From Streptomyces longwoodensis (GTDB lineage Bacteria > Actinomycetota > Actinomycetes > Streptomycetales > Streptomycetaceae): a stretch of DNA of 64,000 nucleotides. Numbering within the stretch: position 1 is the first letter of the stretch; each line of letters begins with the position of its first letter. Below the pieces are notes generated by a model. It ran no database searches and was not told where the DNA came from. It was given only the letters and a program-made list of their open reading frames with translations. The position numbers were made by a program, and so were the translations under genes. The stretch is from positions 186,001-250,000 of the forward strand of contig NZ_KQ948552.1 in assembly GCF_001514125.1 (NCBI RefSeq). The letters run 5' to 3'. This document shows, piece after piece, positions 8,333 through 16,009 of this stretch.

Positions 8333-8358
8333 GGAATACGCGATCCGCCGGCCGCGTT
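8333..8358 (+). promoter_or_regulatory. SigR-type promoter for thioredoxin
   Basis: GGAAT at 8333-8337, 18 bases, GTT at 8356-8358: an exact match to the SigR consensus. The predicted start near 8365 leaves a leader of about 60 bases before the thioredoxin ATG. Confidence 0.75.
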
Positions 8359-8374
8359 GTGCGGACGGCTTCGC

Positions 8375-8397
8375 CCTGCCAGGACGCACCTGGCAGG
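8375..8397 (+). promoter_or_regulatory. Hairpin in the thioredoxin leader
   Basis: CCTGCCAGG (8375-8383) and CCTGGCAGG (8389-8397) form a perfect 9-bp stem with a 5-base loop, 26 bases before the ATG. It is within the predicted leader RNA and could stabilise the message or act as a protein site. Confidence 0.5.
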
Positions 8398-8423
8398 AAG
8401 CACCGGGAAGAGGGAATGACGTC

Positions 8424-8825
8424 ATGAGCAGCACCGTGGAGCTCACCAAGGAGAACTTCGACCAGACCGTCACGGACAACGAGTTCGTCCTGATCGACTT
8501 CTGGGCGGCCTGGTGCGGGCCGTGCCGTCAGTTCGCCCCGGTCTACGAGAAGGCCGCCGAGGACAACCCCGACCTGGTGTTCGGCAAGGTGGACACCGAG
8601 GCGCAGCCCGAGCTGGCCGCGGCCTTCGGCATCCAGTCGATCCCCACGCTGATGATCGTGCGCGACCAGGTCGCGATCTTCGCCCAGCCGGGCGCGCTGC
8701 CCGAGGCCGCGCTCACGGACGTCATCGGGCAGGCCCGCAAGCTGGACATGGACGAGGTCCGCAAGCAGATCGCCGAGCAGCAGGCGGCGTCCGGGACCGC
8801 CGAGGCGTCCGGGACCGCCGAGTAA
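8424..8825 (+). CDS. trxA: Thioredoxin
   Basis: This 133-residue thioredoxin has the active site WCGPC (Cys31, Cys34) preceded by LIDFWAA, and the cis-proline loop SIPTLMIV (Pro74). The fold is complete by residue 110; the last 25 residues are a charged, repetitive tail (SGTAEASGTAE). It reduces protein disulfides in the cytoplasm using thioredoxin reductase, which is not in this window; the divergent disulfide oxidoreductase is a possible partner. ATG 8424 is the family start. The upstream SigR-type promoter indicates induction by thiol oxidation. From memory the S. coelicolor counterpart is trxC (SCO0885), a SigR target. Confidence 0.95.
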   Translation: MSSTVELTKENFDQTVTDNEFVLIDFWAAWCGPCRQFAPVYEKAAEDNPDLVFGKVDTEAQPELAAAFGIQSIPTLMIVRDQVAIFAQPGALPEAALTDVIGQARKLDMDEVRKQIAEQQAASGTAEASGTAE

Positions 8826-8926
8826 GACGTCGTTTCTTTCGGAAGGCGAGCGACCGGCGGACGACAAGATCGCCCGCCGGGTCTTCGGTGCCGAGCCCTC
8901 AGGGCGATGCGCTGCGCCCTGTTCAC

Positions 8927-9349
8927 CTACAGCTGGGCCGAGGCGAAGCCGGCCAGCAGGACGGCGGTGCCGCCGATCTCACCGATGATCAGGGCCTCGC
9001 GTACACCACGGAGGCTGGATCTCCGGTCGCGCATCTGGTTGTCGGTTCGCCCCTCGATCCCGAGCCGTACGTAGTTCGAGATCGTCACGATGAACATTCC
9101 GATGATCACTGATGCGGCGGTGATGTTCACTGCGGACGGCCAGCCGGAGAACTGGACGAGCGGTGCCACGATGGCCGTTGTCGCGAGGGCGTACATCAGT
9201 CCAGCGTTGTGAGCCACGTTGACGTATCGGTGTGCTGTCCCGGTTTCGGACGCTATCGACTGCTGCCATTTCCACACCCCGAGGACCAGTGAGGCGAGGA
9301 AGATCAGGCCGGCAGCGAAGAGGACCCAGGCGGTTTCCGGGCGGATCAT
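8927..9349 (-). CDS. Small four-helix membrane protein of unknown function
   Basis: This 140-residue protein has four predicted membrane helices (about residues 7-26, 48-65, 74-93 and 117-137). It has conserved-looking polar positions inside membrane segments, notably HRYVNVAHNAGLMYALA. The size and a His/Asn-rich second helix faintly recall styrene-oxide-isomerase or hydroxylaminobenzene-mutase-like proteins, but I would not assign this. ATG 9349 is chosen because AAGGGAG lies seven bases upstream; TTG 9367 is in frame. The gene is visibly lower in GC and less third-position-biased than its neighbours, suggesting recent acquisition. Confidence 0.65.
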   Translation of the reverse strand: MIRPETAWVLFAAGLIFLASLVLGVWKWQQSIASETGTAHRYVNVAHNAGLMYALATTAIVAPLVQFSGWPSAVNITAASVIIGMFIVTISNYVRLGIEGRTDNQMRDRRSSLRGVREALIIGEIGGTAVLLAGFASAQL

Positions 9350-9604
9350 GGTGTAGCTCCCTTGCACGGTGAGGCCGCGGGTGAAGGGCCCGGGGCGCCA
9401 CCCGGGTCATCTCTCATGTCGGCCGTCCGGCTGAAGACGAGCGGGTTCGGCTTCAACGGGCTGGCCACCCCGGTCCTGACCGCGACCTGCCCACATCCCC
9501 ACCCCTCGGAGCCGTACGCCGACCTACACCTCACCGACGCGATGGCGGACGGGAATGTTGCAGACCAATCCGTGTGGGCTCGGCTCGAGCAACATCAGGT
9601 CGGC

Positions 9605-10024
9605 TCACCGTGGGTGGGGGGGTGACGCGTCGGCGAGTTGGTTGCTGCGGTCGATCTCCGGCATGTGCGTCTCGGCCCAGAGGCGCAGCGCGGCGAGCGG
9701 TGTCTCGAGGGACAGGCCGAGTGCGGTGAGCCGGTAGTGGACGGCGGGTGGCACGGTGGGTTCCACGCGGCGCGCGACCAGGCCGTCGCGGACCAGGCTC
9801 CGCAGAGTGACGGAGAGCATCTTCTGCGAGATGCCCGGGACACGGCGCCGCAGTTCCGCGAAACGGAGCTCGCCCGGGGCCTCCTCGGCCAGGACCTTGA
9901 CCGCCATCGACGTCCACTTGGTGCCGATCCGGTCGAGCAACCGGCGGGTCGGGCAGAGCGGATCCAGCAGGTCACCGCGCTCTCCGGGGCGCTGGTCACG
10001 TCCGTCGGCCTTCGACGTGGTCAC
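9605..10024 (-). CDS. HxlR-family transcriptional regulator
   Basis: This 139-residue winged-helix protein has the HxlR signature: CPTRRLLDRIGTKWTSMAVK, ELRFAELRRRVPGISQKMLS and VTLRSLVRDGLVARRVEPTV, including the single Cys near the N-terminus used for redox sensing in some members. It likely represses the divergent hydrolase gene at 10125. The GTG start overlaps one copy of a 12-bp sequence (GACGTGGTCACC) that is repeated in front of the hydrolase, a good candidate operator for autoregulation. Confidence 0.85.
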   Translation of the reverse strand: MTTSKADGRDQRPGERGDLLDPLCPTRRLLDRIGTKWTSMAVKVLAEEAPGELRFAELRRRVPGISQKMLSVTLRSLVRDGLVARRVEPTVPPAVHYRLTALGLSLETPLAALRLWAETHMPEIDRSNQLADASPPHPR

Positions 10025-10098
10025 CTGGGGCTCACCACCTGAGGGGAAAGTGCCGTCTTGGGCGGACCAGCCTAGTTCCCTAGCGTGACGTGGTCACC
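10014..10098. promoter_or_regulatory. HxlR/hydrolase divergent control region with repeated 12-mer
   Basis: GACGTGGTCACC occurs at 10014-10025 and again at 10087-10098, 73 bp apart. The second copy is part of the palindrome GTGAC-GTG-GTCAC (10085-10097). The two copies flank the divergent promoters. Confidence 0.5.
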
Positions 10099-10124
10099 AT
10101 TCCTCACTGCCCTGGAGCCCCGCC

Positions 10125-10976
10125 ATGCCCGAGCTGCGACGCGTCCCCGCCAACGGTGTCGAACTGAACGTCGCCCTCGCCGGGTCGGGCCCGGCCGTCC
10201 TGCTGCTGCACGGCTTCCCGCACACCTGGGAGGTGTGGACGGACGTCATGGCCGGTCTGTCCGGCCGCCACCGCGTCATCGCGCCGGACCTGCGCGGGTT
10301 CGGCGCGAGCGGCCGGGCCGCCTCGGGGTACGACGCGGCCGGCCTGGCCGAGGACGCCGCGGCGCTCCTCACCGCGCTCGGTGTGTCCTCGGCCGCGGTG
10401 GTGGGCATCGACGCGGGCACGGCGCCGGCCTTCCTGCTCGCCCTGCACCGCCCCGGTCTCGTGCGGCGCCTGGTCGTCATGGAGTCCCTGCTGGGCAGGC
10501 TGCCCGGCGCCGAGGACTTCCTCGCCGACGGGCCGCCGTGGTGGTTCGGCTTCCACTCCGCCGCGCCCGGCCTCGCGGAGACCGTCCTCGAGGGCCACGA
10601 GGACGCCTACGTCGACTGGTTCCTGAAAGCCGGGACGCTCGGCGACGGGGTGCGCCCCGCCCTCCGGGACGCCTTCGTCCGCGCGTACACCGGCCGTGAG
10701 GCGTTGCGCTGCGCGTTCTCGTACTACCGGGCCCTGCCCGAGAGCGCCGCGCAGATCGAGCGGGCGGTCGCCACCGCCCGCCTGACGGTGCCGACGATGG
10801 CGCTGGGCGCCCGGCCGGTCGGCGCCGCGCTGGAACGCCAGCTCCGTCCGTTCACCGACGATCTCACCGGACACGTCATCGAGGACTGCGGCCACATCAT
10901 CCCGCTGCACCGGCCGCGCGCCCTGCTCACCCTGTTGCGCCCGTTCCTGGCCGGTGAGGACGCGCGAGCGGAGTGA
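10125..10976 (+). CDS. Alpha/beta hydrolase, epoxide-hydrolase/dehalogenase-like
   Basis: A 283-residue alpha/beta hydrolase with the oxyanion motif HGFPHTW (29-35), the PDLRGFGAS segment and a nucleophile elbow GIDAGTA in which the nucleophile is Asp (Asp96), as in epoxide hydrolases and haloalkane/fluoroacetate dehalogenases, rather than Ser. The lid contains PPWWFGFHSA and YYRALPES, and the catalytic His lies in DCGHIIPLHRP. ATG 10125 gives the standard N-terminus. It is divergent from an HxlR regulator that probably responds to the substrate. The exact substrate is unknown. Confidence 0.85.
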   Translation: MPELRRVPANGVELNVALAGSGPAVLLLHGFPHTWEVWTDVMAGLSGRHRVIAPDLRGFGASGRAASGYDAAGLAEDAAALLTALGVSSAAVVGIDAGTAPAFLLALHRPGLVRRLVVMESLLGRLPGAEDFLADGPPWWFGFHSAAPGLAETVLEGHEDAYVDWFLKAGTLGDGVRPALRDAFVRAYTGREALRCAFSYYRALPESAAQIERAVATARLTVPTMALGARPVGAALERQLRPFTDDLTGHVIEDCGHIIPLHRPRALLTLLRPFLAGEDARAE

Positions 10977-11007
10977 CCAGGCGGGCGACCCGCGCACCAC
11001 CCCACGC

Positions 11008-11198
11008 CTAGGCCGTGTCTTTCGGATCACCCCGGGGCCGCAGGGCTTGGCACGCACATCTGCCGCGTTGTCGTCGGTCCCCGACGCTCCGCGTCGACTC
11101 CCTCCTCCGCCTTGCAGCTGCACGCACCAAGCCCCGCTCACCGGCACTGTCAAGGCGCCGTCGCTCCGAGTCGGGCTGATCCGAAAGACACGGCCTAG
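11008..11198. mobile_element. MITE-like element with perfect 22-bp terminal inverted repeats
   Basis: The 191-bp segment begins with CTAGGCCGTGTCTTTCGGAT(CA) at 11008-11029 and ends with its exact complement at 11177-11198. Both ends carry CTAG, consistent with the YTAR target preference of IS5-family elements. Inside are subterminal arms GGGCTTGG and CCAAGCCC. There is no room for a transposase, so it is a non-autonomous element. Its right end supplies the stop codon of the LacI-family gene. Confidence 0.75.
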
Positions 11199-12232
11199 CT
11201 GGACTCCCGTCCCACCACCGTCGCCGCGAGCAGTTCCCTGGACTCGGGCGGGGTGCCGGGGTTGCGGACCGCGCGGTCGACGAGTTCGGCGAGGTCCCGG
11301 CCGGAGGGCAGCCGGATGTGGACGGTGCTGAGCCGGGGGCGCACCAGCCTGCCCAGCAGGAGGTCGTCGGCGCCGATGACGGCCGTGTCCTCGGGGACGC
11401 GGACGCCCCGCTCGGCGAGGGCGCTCAGCACCAGCACGGCGTACTCGTCGTTGAACGCGAACACGGCGTCCAGGCCGAGCTCGCGCCAGCGGGCCGCGAG
11501 GGCGCGCGCGGACTCCTCGGTGTAGGCGAGGGACAGCTCGGTGACGGTGGCGTCGGTGCCGTCCAGGGCGGCGCGGGCCCCGGCCAGCCGGGGCCGGGAG
11601 AACATGTCCAGGCTCCGCTCCCGGGGCACCACGACGCCGACGCGCCGCCGGCCGCGGTCGTACAGGTGCCGGGCGGCGGCCCGGCCGACCGTCTCGTGGT
11701 CGAGCAGCAGGGCGTGGGCGCCCTCGACCCGGTCGCAGCCCAGCGTGACGACCGCGCGGGCGCCGGACCGCTTGAGGACGGCGACGCCCTCCGGGCCGAT
11801 GCCGGGTCCCGGCACCAGTACGGCGACCGGCCGCAGCTCGGCCCAGGCGCGGGCCGCCTCGTCACCGCGCAGCCCGCTGGCGCCGTACTGGACGACGGTG
11901 TAGTCGAGGCGGCCGAGGGCCTGCTGGAAGTCGTGCACGAACTGGCTGTAGAGCGGGCCGGCGGGCACGGGCGGGGCGGGCATCAGGACCATGCGGCTGT
12001 GGCCGGCGCGCAGGCTGCGGGCGGCGGCGTGCGGGACGTAGCCGAGTTCGCGGGCGGCCTCGTGGACGCGGCGGCGGGTGGGTTCGCTGATGCGTACGGC
12101 GCCTGCGTTGTTCAGGACGTAGGAGACGGTGGCGCGCGAGACGCCGGCCAGGCGGGCCACGTCCGCGCTCGTGGGCACGGGGCGCGACGCCGGCGACGAC
12201 GGCGGCGCGGGCGGGTCGGGAATCTGCACCAT
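11195..12232 (-). CDS. LacI-family transcriptional regulator
   Basis: About 345 residues, starting at ATG 12232 (MVQIPDPPAPP) or ATG 12244; neither has ideal Shine-Dalgarno spacing. The N-terminal helix-turn-helix is TSADVARLAGVSRATVSYVL followed by the hinge AARELGYVPHAAARSLRAG. The rest is a periplasmic-binding-protein-like effector domain ending in GADDLLLGRLVRPRLSTVHI. No sugar transport or catabolic operon is adjacent, so its ligand and targets are unknown. The stop codon lies in the CTAG of the MITE-like element, so the insertion has just missed, or slightly altered, the C-terminus. It follows the TetR gene on the same strand with an 82 bp gap. Confidence 0.85.
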   Translation of the reverse strand: MVQIPDPPAPPSSPASRPVPTSADVARLAGVSRATVSYVLNNAGAVRISEPTRRRVHEAARELGYVPHAAARSLRAGHSRMVLMPAPPVPAGPLYSQFVHDFQQALGRLDYTVVQYGASGLRGDEAARAWAELRPVAVLVPGPGIGPEGVAVLKRSGARAVVTLGCDRVEGAHALLLDHETVGRAAARHLYDRGRRRVGVVVPRERSLDMFSRPRLAGARAALDGTDATVTELSLAYTEESARALAARWRELGLDAVFAFNDEYAVLVLSALAERGVRVPEDTAVIGADDLLLGRLVRPRLSTVHIRLPSGRDLAELVDRAVRNPGTPPESRELLAATVVGRESS

Positions 12233-12314
12233 GACGTACCGCATCCTGGCAGAGGCCCGCCGCTCCCCCGCGGCCGGGGGCGTCAACCTCCGTCCGTCAA
12301 CCGCCTTTGCCAGG

Positions 12315-13037
12315 TCAGGAGTTGACCCCAGGGGCCGGTGCGGCGGAGGTCCTGCGCGCCGGTGCGGCGGGGGTGCTGCACGCCGGTGCGGTCACGCGGT
12401 CGACCAGGTCGGTCCAGCCGTCCTCCAGCCGCTCCAGCGGCATCCCGCACTGGCGGGTGAGGTGGTGGATGAGGACCGGGTTGAGGTACCCCATGAGCGT
12501 GTGCGCGACCAGCTCGGTGTCCGCGTCCGGGACCGCCTGGCGCAGCAGCAGGACGACGTGGCCGTGCAGTACCCGCAGCGGGGGCGAGGCGAACCGGCGG
12601 TCCGCGCTGGGCTCGGCCGCCAGTTGCAGGTCGAGCTGTTCGGCCGAGCGCCGCAGCATGGCGCAGCCGAACGCGCGCAGCCGCTCCACGGGCGGCGCGC
12701 CGGGACCGAGCGGGGGCGGTCCGCCGAGGAAGGCGGCCTGGAACTTCTTTTCGGAGTGGTCCAGCAGCGCGGTCAGCAGGCCGGTACGGTCGCCGAAGCG
12801 GCGGAAGACGGTGCCCTTGCCGACGTTCGCCGCGGCGGCCACCGCCTCCATCGTGACCCCGGCCGCGCCGTGCTCCGCGACCAGCCGGGCGGCGGCGTCC
12901 AGCAGCCGGGCCCGGTTGCGGGCGGCGTCGGCCCGCAGGCACGCGTTGGGTTCGTGGGCGGCGGTGTCGAGCTGGAGCAACTCGGTTCGGCCGAAGGGCT
13001 CCTCGGTGTGCGGGAAGGGCGGCAGCGCGGCGGACAT
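12315..13037 (-). CDS. TetR-family transcriptional regulator
   Basis: This 240-residue protein has the TetR DNA-binding domain at about residues 35-80: NRARLLDAAARLVAEHGAAG, VTMEAVAAAANVGKGTVFRR and FGDRTGLLTALL. A SBP/ligand-binding helical domain and a 25-residue Ala/Pro tail follow. ATG 13037 has no Shine-Dalgarno, but TACGCT lies six bases upstream, consistent with a leaderless message. Two palindromes of the GGACCNNGGTCC type lie between it and the divergent FMN reductase, so it most likely represses both itself and the reductase. Confidence 0.88.
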   Translation of the reverse strand: MSAALPPFPHTEEPFGRTELLQLDTAAHEPNACLRADAARNRARLLDAAARLVAEHGAAGVTMEAVAAAANVGKGTVFRRFGDRTGLLTALLDHSEKKFQAAFLGGPPPLGPGAPPVERLRAFGCAMLRRSAEQLDLQLAAEPSADRRFASPPLRVLHGHVVLLLRQAVPDADTELVAHTLMGYLNPVLIHHLTRQCGMPLERLEDGWTDLVDRVTAPACSTPAAPARRTSAAPAPGVNS

Positions 13038-13068
13038 GAAGACAGCGTAAAGCACCGGGTATCAAACT

Positions 13069-13116
13069 GGACCGCGGTCCGGTTACAGTGCTAGAAATTA
13101 AACGGACCTCGGTCCG
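13069..13116. promoter_or_regulatory. Paired TetR operators
   Basis: GGACCGCGGTCC (13069-13080) and CGGACCTCGGTCCG (13103-13116) are near-identical palindromes with centres 35 bp apart, between the divergent TetR and FMN reductase genes. The first covers the likely -35 region of the TetR gene. Confidence 0.75.
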
Positions 13117-13157
13117 GATCGTTACCGCAATGTTTCAGCCTCCCTGGGAGTACCCCC

Positions 13158-13721
13158 ATGTCTGTTCGCATCCTCGCGCTCGTCGGCAGCCTCCGCGCCG
13201 GTTCGCACAACCGCCAGCTCGCCGAGGCGGCCGTCAAGCTCGCTCCGGAGGGCGCCGAGGTGGTGCTCTTCGAGGGCCTGGCCGACATCCCCTTCTACAA
13301 CGAGGACCTCGACGTCGAGGGCGCCGTGCCGGCCCCCGCCGCCAAGCTGCGTGAGGCCGCCCAGGCCGCCGACGCCTTCCTCTTCTTCTCGCCCGAGTAC
13401 AACGGCACCATCCCCGCCGTGCTGAAGAACGCCATCGACTGGCTGTCCCGCCCGTACGGTGCCGGCGCCTTCGGCGGCAAGCCCGTCGCCGTGATCGGCA
13501 CCGCCTTCGGCCAGTACGGCGGCGTGTGGGCGCAGGACGAGACCCGCAAGGCCGTGGGCATCGCCGGCGGCAAGGTCATCGAGGACATCAAGCTCTCGAT
13601 CCCCGGCTCCGTGACCCGCTTCGCCGAGACCCACCCGGTCGACGACGCCGAGGTCGCCGCGCAGCTGACCGAGGTCGTCGCGCGCCTGCACGGCCACGCG
13701 GGCGAGGCCGTCGCCGCCTGA
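13158..13721 (+). CDS. NADPH-dependent FMN reductase
   Basis: This 187-residue flavodoxin-fold protein has the N-terminal phosphate loop LVGSLRAGSHNRQLAE (8-23), the flavin-binding SPEYNGTIPAVLKNAIDWLS and FGGKPVAVIGTAFGQYGG. These are typical of the YieF/ChrR/azoreductase group that uses NAD(P)H to reduce FMN, quinones or azo and chromate compounds. Start ATG 13158 is preceded by GGGAG. It is divergent from the TetR gene and likely induced when that repressor binds its ligand. A 17-bp perfect terminator follows. Confidence 0.9.
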   Translation: MSVRILALVGSLRAGSHNRQLAEAAVKLAPEGAEVVLFEGLADIPFYNEDLDVEGAVPAPAAKLREAAQAADAFLFFSPEYNGTIPAVLKNAIDWLSRPYGAGAFGGKPVAVIGTAFGQYGGVWAQDETRKAVGIAGGKVIEDIKLSIPGSVTRFAETHPVDDAEVAAQLTEVVARLHGHAGEAVAA

Positions 13722-13738
13722 CCCCCGCCGACGCAGCA

Positions 13739-13775
13739 AAGAGGGAGGGTGCCGTCCTACGGCACCCTCCCTCTT
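13739..13775. terminator. Strong bidirectional intrinsic terminator
   Basis: A perfect 17-bp stem (13739-13755 with 13759-13775) closes on a three-base loop and is followed by a pyrimidine tract, between the convergent FMN reductase and MFS genes. Confidence 0.9.
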
Positions 13776-13806
13776 CTTCGTGCTCCTTCGTGTGCGGGCT
13801 CCCTCT

Positions 13807-15264
13807 TCAGGCCCGCGCCACCGGGGCCCCGCCGGGCTCACCGGCCGGATCCGGCGCGTGCCGCAGCGGCTCGGTCCGTGCGGCGGGGATGACGGCCGCG
13901 ATCGCCGCGGAGACCAGCGCCAGACCGCCGCCGACGAGCAGCGCGGTGCGGAAGCCGGTCTCGGAGGCGAAGGTGTACCCGCCCATGCTGGTGGTCATCT
14001 GAGCGAGGATCACCCCGATGACGGCCGAGCCGATCGACGTGCCGAGCGAGCGCATCAGGGTGTTGAAGCCGTTGGCGGCGGCGGTCTCGGACAGCGGGAC
14101 CGAGCCCATGATCAGGGCGGGCATCGCCCCGTAGGCCAGGCCCACGCCGCCGCTGGTGACCAGGGTGACGAGCATGACGCCCCAGGCCGTGCCGATCAGG
14201 GCCTGCGCGAGCGCGTACCCGGCGGCCAGCACGAGCGCGCCGCAGACCAGGGTGACCTTCGGACCGCGGGCGTTGGTGAGCTTCCCGCCCAGCGGTGAGA
14301 CGACCATCATCGTGAGGCCGCCGGGCGCCATCCACAGGCCGGCCGCCAGCATCGACTGGCCCAGGCCGTAGCCGGTGGCCTCGGGGAACTGCAGCAGCTG
14401 CGGCATCACCAGCATGCTCGCGTACATGCCGAAGCCGACGAACACCGAGGCGACGTTGGTGAGCAGAACCCGGGGACGGGCCGTGGTGCGCAGGTCGATC
14501 AACGGATCGCTGGTGCGCACCTCCCACAGGCCCCAGGCGAGCAGGACGACCACGGAGGCGGCGAACAGGCCGAGCGTGGTGGCCGAACCCCAGCCCCAGT
14601 CGGCGCCCTTGGACACCGCGAGCAGCAGGCACACCAGGCCGACGGCGAGGCCGAGCGCGCCCGCGAGGTCGAAGCGCTGCCCCTTGGCGCCGGCCGGCAC
14701 GTCCGGGACCAGGAACCAGATCAGCACCCCGATGGCGGCGGCGAGGCCGGCCGAGCCCCAGAAGAGCACCCGCCAGTCGGCGTACTGGGCGATCGCGGCG
14801 GCGATGGGCAGACCGAGGCCGCCGCCGATGCCCATGGAGGCGCTGACCAGGGCGATGGAGGAGCTGAGCTTCTCCGCCGGGACGACGTCGCGCAGCAGGG
14901 CGATGCCCAGCGGCACCATGCCCATGCCCATGCCCTGGAGCCCTCGTCCGACGATCATCGGCACGACCCCGGAGGCCAGGGCGCACACCACGGAGCCGAC
15001 GACCAGGGGCACGACGCAGGCCAGCAGCATCCGGCGCTTGCCGGCGAGGTCGCCGAGCCGCCCGGAGATCGGTACGCAGACCGCGGCCACCAGCAGGGTG
15101 ACGGTGATGACCCAGGCCGCGTTCGACGGCGAGGTGTCGAGGATCTGCGGCAGCTCGGCTATCAGCGGGGTGACCAGGGTCTGCATGATCGCGGCCGTGG
15201 TGCCGGCCAGCGCGAGCGTGGCGACCACGCCGCCGGTGCGCGCGGTGGGCTGGGGGGCGTCCAT
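13807..15264 (-). CDS. MFS multidrug exporter (DHA2-like, 14 helices)
   Basis: This 485-residue permease has about 14 hydrophobic helices. Motif A is seen in SGRLGDLAGKRRMLL, and ALLRDVVPAEK and GIGGGLGLPIAAAIAQYADW correspond to the DHA2 motif C region of drug/proton antiporters. The ATG at 15264 is preceded by GAGGAG. It is divergent from a MarR-family gene, the classic layout in which a MarR repressor controls efflux of its own ligand. The exported compound is unknown. Confidence 0.9.
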   Translation of the reverse strand: MDAPQPTARTGGVVATLALAGTTAAIMQTLVTPLIAELPQILDTSPSNAAWVITVTLLVAAVCVPISGRLGDLAGKRRMLLACVVPLVVGSVVCALASGVVPMIVGRGLQGMGMGMVPLGIALLRDVVPAEKLSSSIALVSASMGIGGGLGLPIAAAIAQYADWRVLFWGSAGLAAAIGVLIWFLVPDVPAGAKGQRFDLAGALGLAVGLVCLLLAVSKGADWGWGSATTLGLFAASVVVLLAWGLWEVRTSDPLIDLRTTARPRVLLTNVASVFVGFGMYASMLVMPQLLQFPEATGYGLGQSMLAAGLWMAPGGLTMMVVSPLGGKLTNARGPKVTLVCGALVLAAGYALAQALIGTAWGVMLVTLVTSGGVGLAYGAMPALIMGSVPLSETAAANGFNTLMRSLGTSIGSAVIGVILAQMTTSMGGYTFASETGFRTALLVGGGLALVSAAIAAVIPAARTEPLRHAPDPAGEPGGAPVARA

Positions 15265-15349
15265 GGAGGACTCCTCGACTCTCTGTCGGTGGATCGGCCG
15301 ACCGGTGGCCGGTGGCCCGGTGGCCGGTGGACCGGGGAAGGACCGCGAA

Positions 15350-15385
15350 GGATGTGCATCCTACATGCGACATGTACGACGCATG
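15350..15385. promoter_or_regulatory. Candidate MarR operators between exporter and regulator
   Basis: GGATG-TG-CATCC (15350-15361) is followed by CATGCG-N10-CGCATG (15364-15385), the latter rich in ATG/CAT half-sites typical of MarR operators. Both sit between the divergent starts. Confidence 0.5.
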
Positions 15386-15448
15386 CCATGTGGCTGATGC
15401 ACGCCCGTGTGCAAGGATGGAGGCGCACCGCGAACAGGAGGCCCGCGC

Positions 15449-15904
15449 ATGGAGAGGCCGACGCACGACGTCGAGTACGAGCAGATGCTGCTCAGCCGCC
15501 ACACCTTCCTCAGCCGGCGCGGGGGGCGGCGCCAGGACGGCGTGCTGGAGCGCAGCGCCTACATCCTGCTCAGCCGGATCCGCGTCCAGGGCCCGATGAC
15601 GATCGGCGAACTCAGCGACGCCTTCGGCCTGGACGCCTCCACCCTCAACCGGCAGACGGCGGCCGCGACCCGCGCCGGACTGCTGGAGCGCATCGCGGAC
15701 CCGGGCGGCGGGATGGCCCGCAAGTTCCGCATCACCGCGGAGGGTTCACGCCTGCTGGACGAGGAGCGCGAGGGCATCGTCGAGGTGCTGGACCAGGTGA
15801 TGGCCGACTGGTCCGACGACGACATCGCCGCCTTCGCCGGCTACCTGCGCCGCTTCAACCACGGCATCGAGCGCATCGGCGGCCGTCCCTGGCCACGCCC
15901 CTGA
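15449..15904 (+). CDS. MarR-family transcriptional regulator
   Basis: This 151-residue protein has the MarR winged helix: YILLSRIRVQGPMTIGELSD, AFGLDASTLNRQTAAATRAG and LLERIADPGGGMARKFRITA, with dimerisation helices at both ends. Start ATG 15449 follows ACAGGAGG. It probably represses the divergent MFS exporter and itself through the inverted repeats at 15350-15385. Confidence 0.9.
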   Translation: MERPTHDVEYEQMLLSRHTFLSRRGGRRQDGVLERSAYILLSRIRVQGPMTIGELSDAFGLDASTLNRQTAAATRAGLLERIADPGGGMARKFRITAEGSRLLDEEREGIVEVLDQVMADWSDDDIAAFAGYLRRFNHGIERIGGRPWPRP

Positions 15905-15926
15905 AGCACCGGAACCGTTCGAACGC

Positions 15927-15955
15927 CTGACCAAGGGCCGCTCCTGGGCTAGCCT
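15927..15955 (+). promoter_or_regulatory. Housekeeping-type promoter for the Ser/Thr kinase
   Basis: CTGACC (15927-15932), 17 bases, TAGCCT (15950-15955) matches the HrdB-type consensus; the predicted start near 15962 gives a leader of about 48 bases. Confidence 0.55.
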
Positions 15956-16009
15956 CGTGACCCTTCTGCGAGCGAACTTGCGTACGGCGAACATCACTTC
16001 GGGAGTTCC

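Noticed and set aside
8416..8427. Mini-ORF ATG-ACG-TCA-TGA overlapping the thioredoxin start
   Set aside because: The ribosome binding site abuts its ATG, too close for initiation, and is correctly spaced for ATG 8424.
9368..9604. Possible short protein gene in the low-GC gap
   Set aside because: The open frames contain no recognisable features and lack a good ribosome binding site, so it is listed only as part of the low-GC finding.
8840..16000. Biosynthetic gene cluster suggested by several regulators, exporter and reductases
   Set aside because: No core synthase, NRPS, PKS, terpene or RiPP gene is present; pairs are independent regulator/target units.
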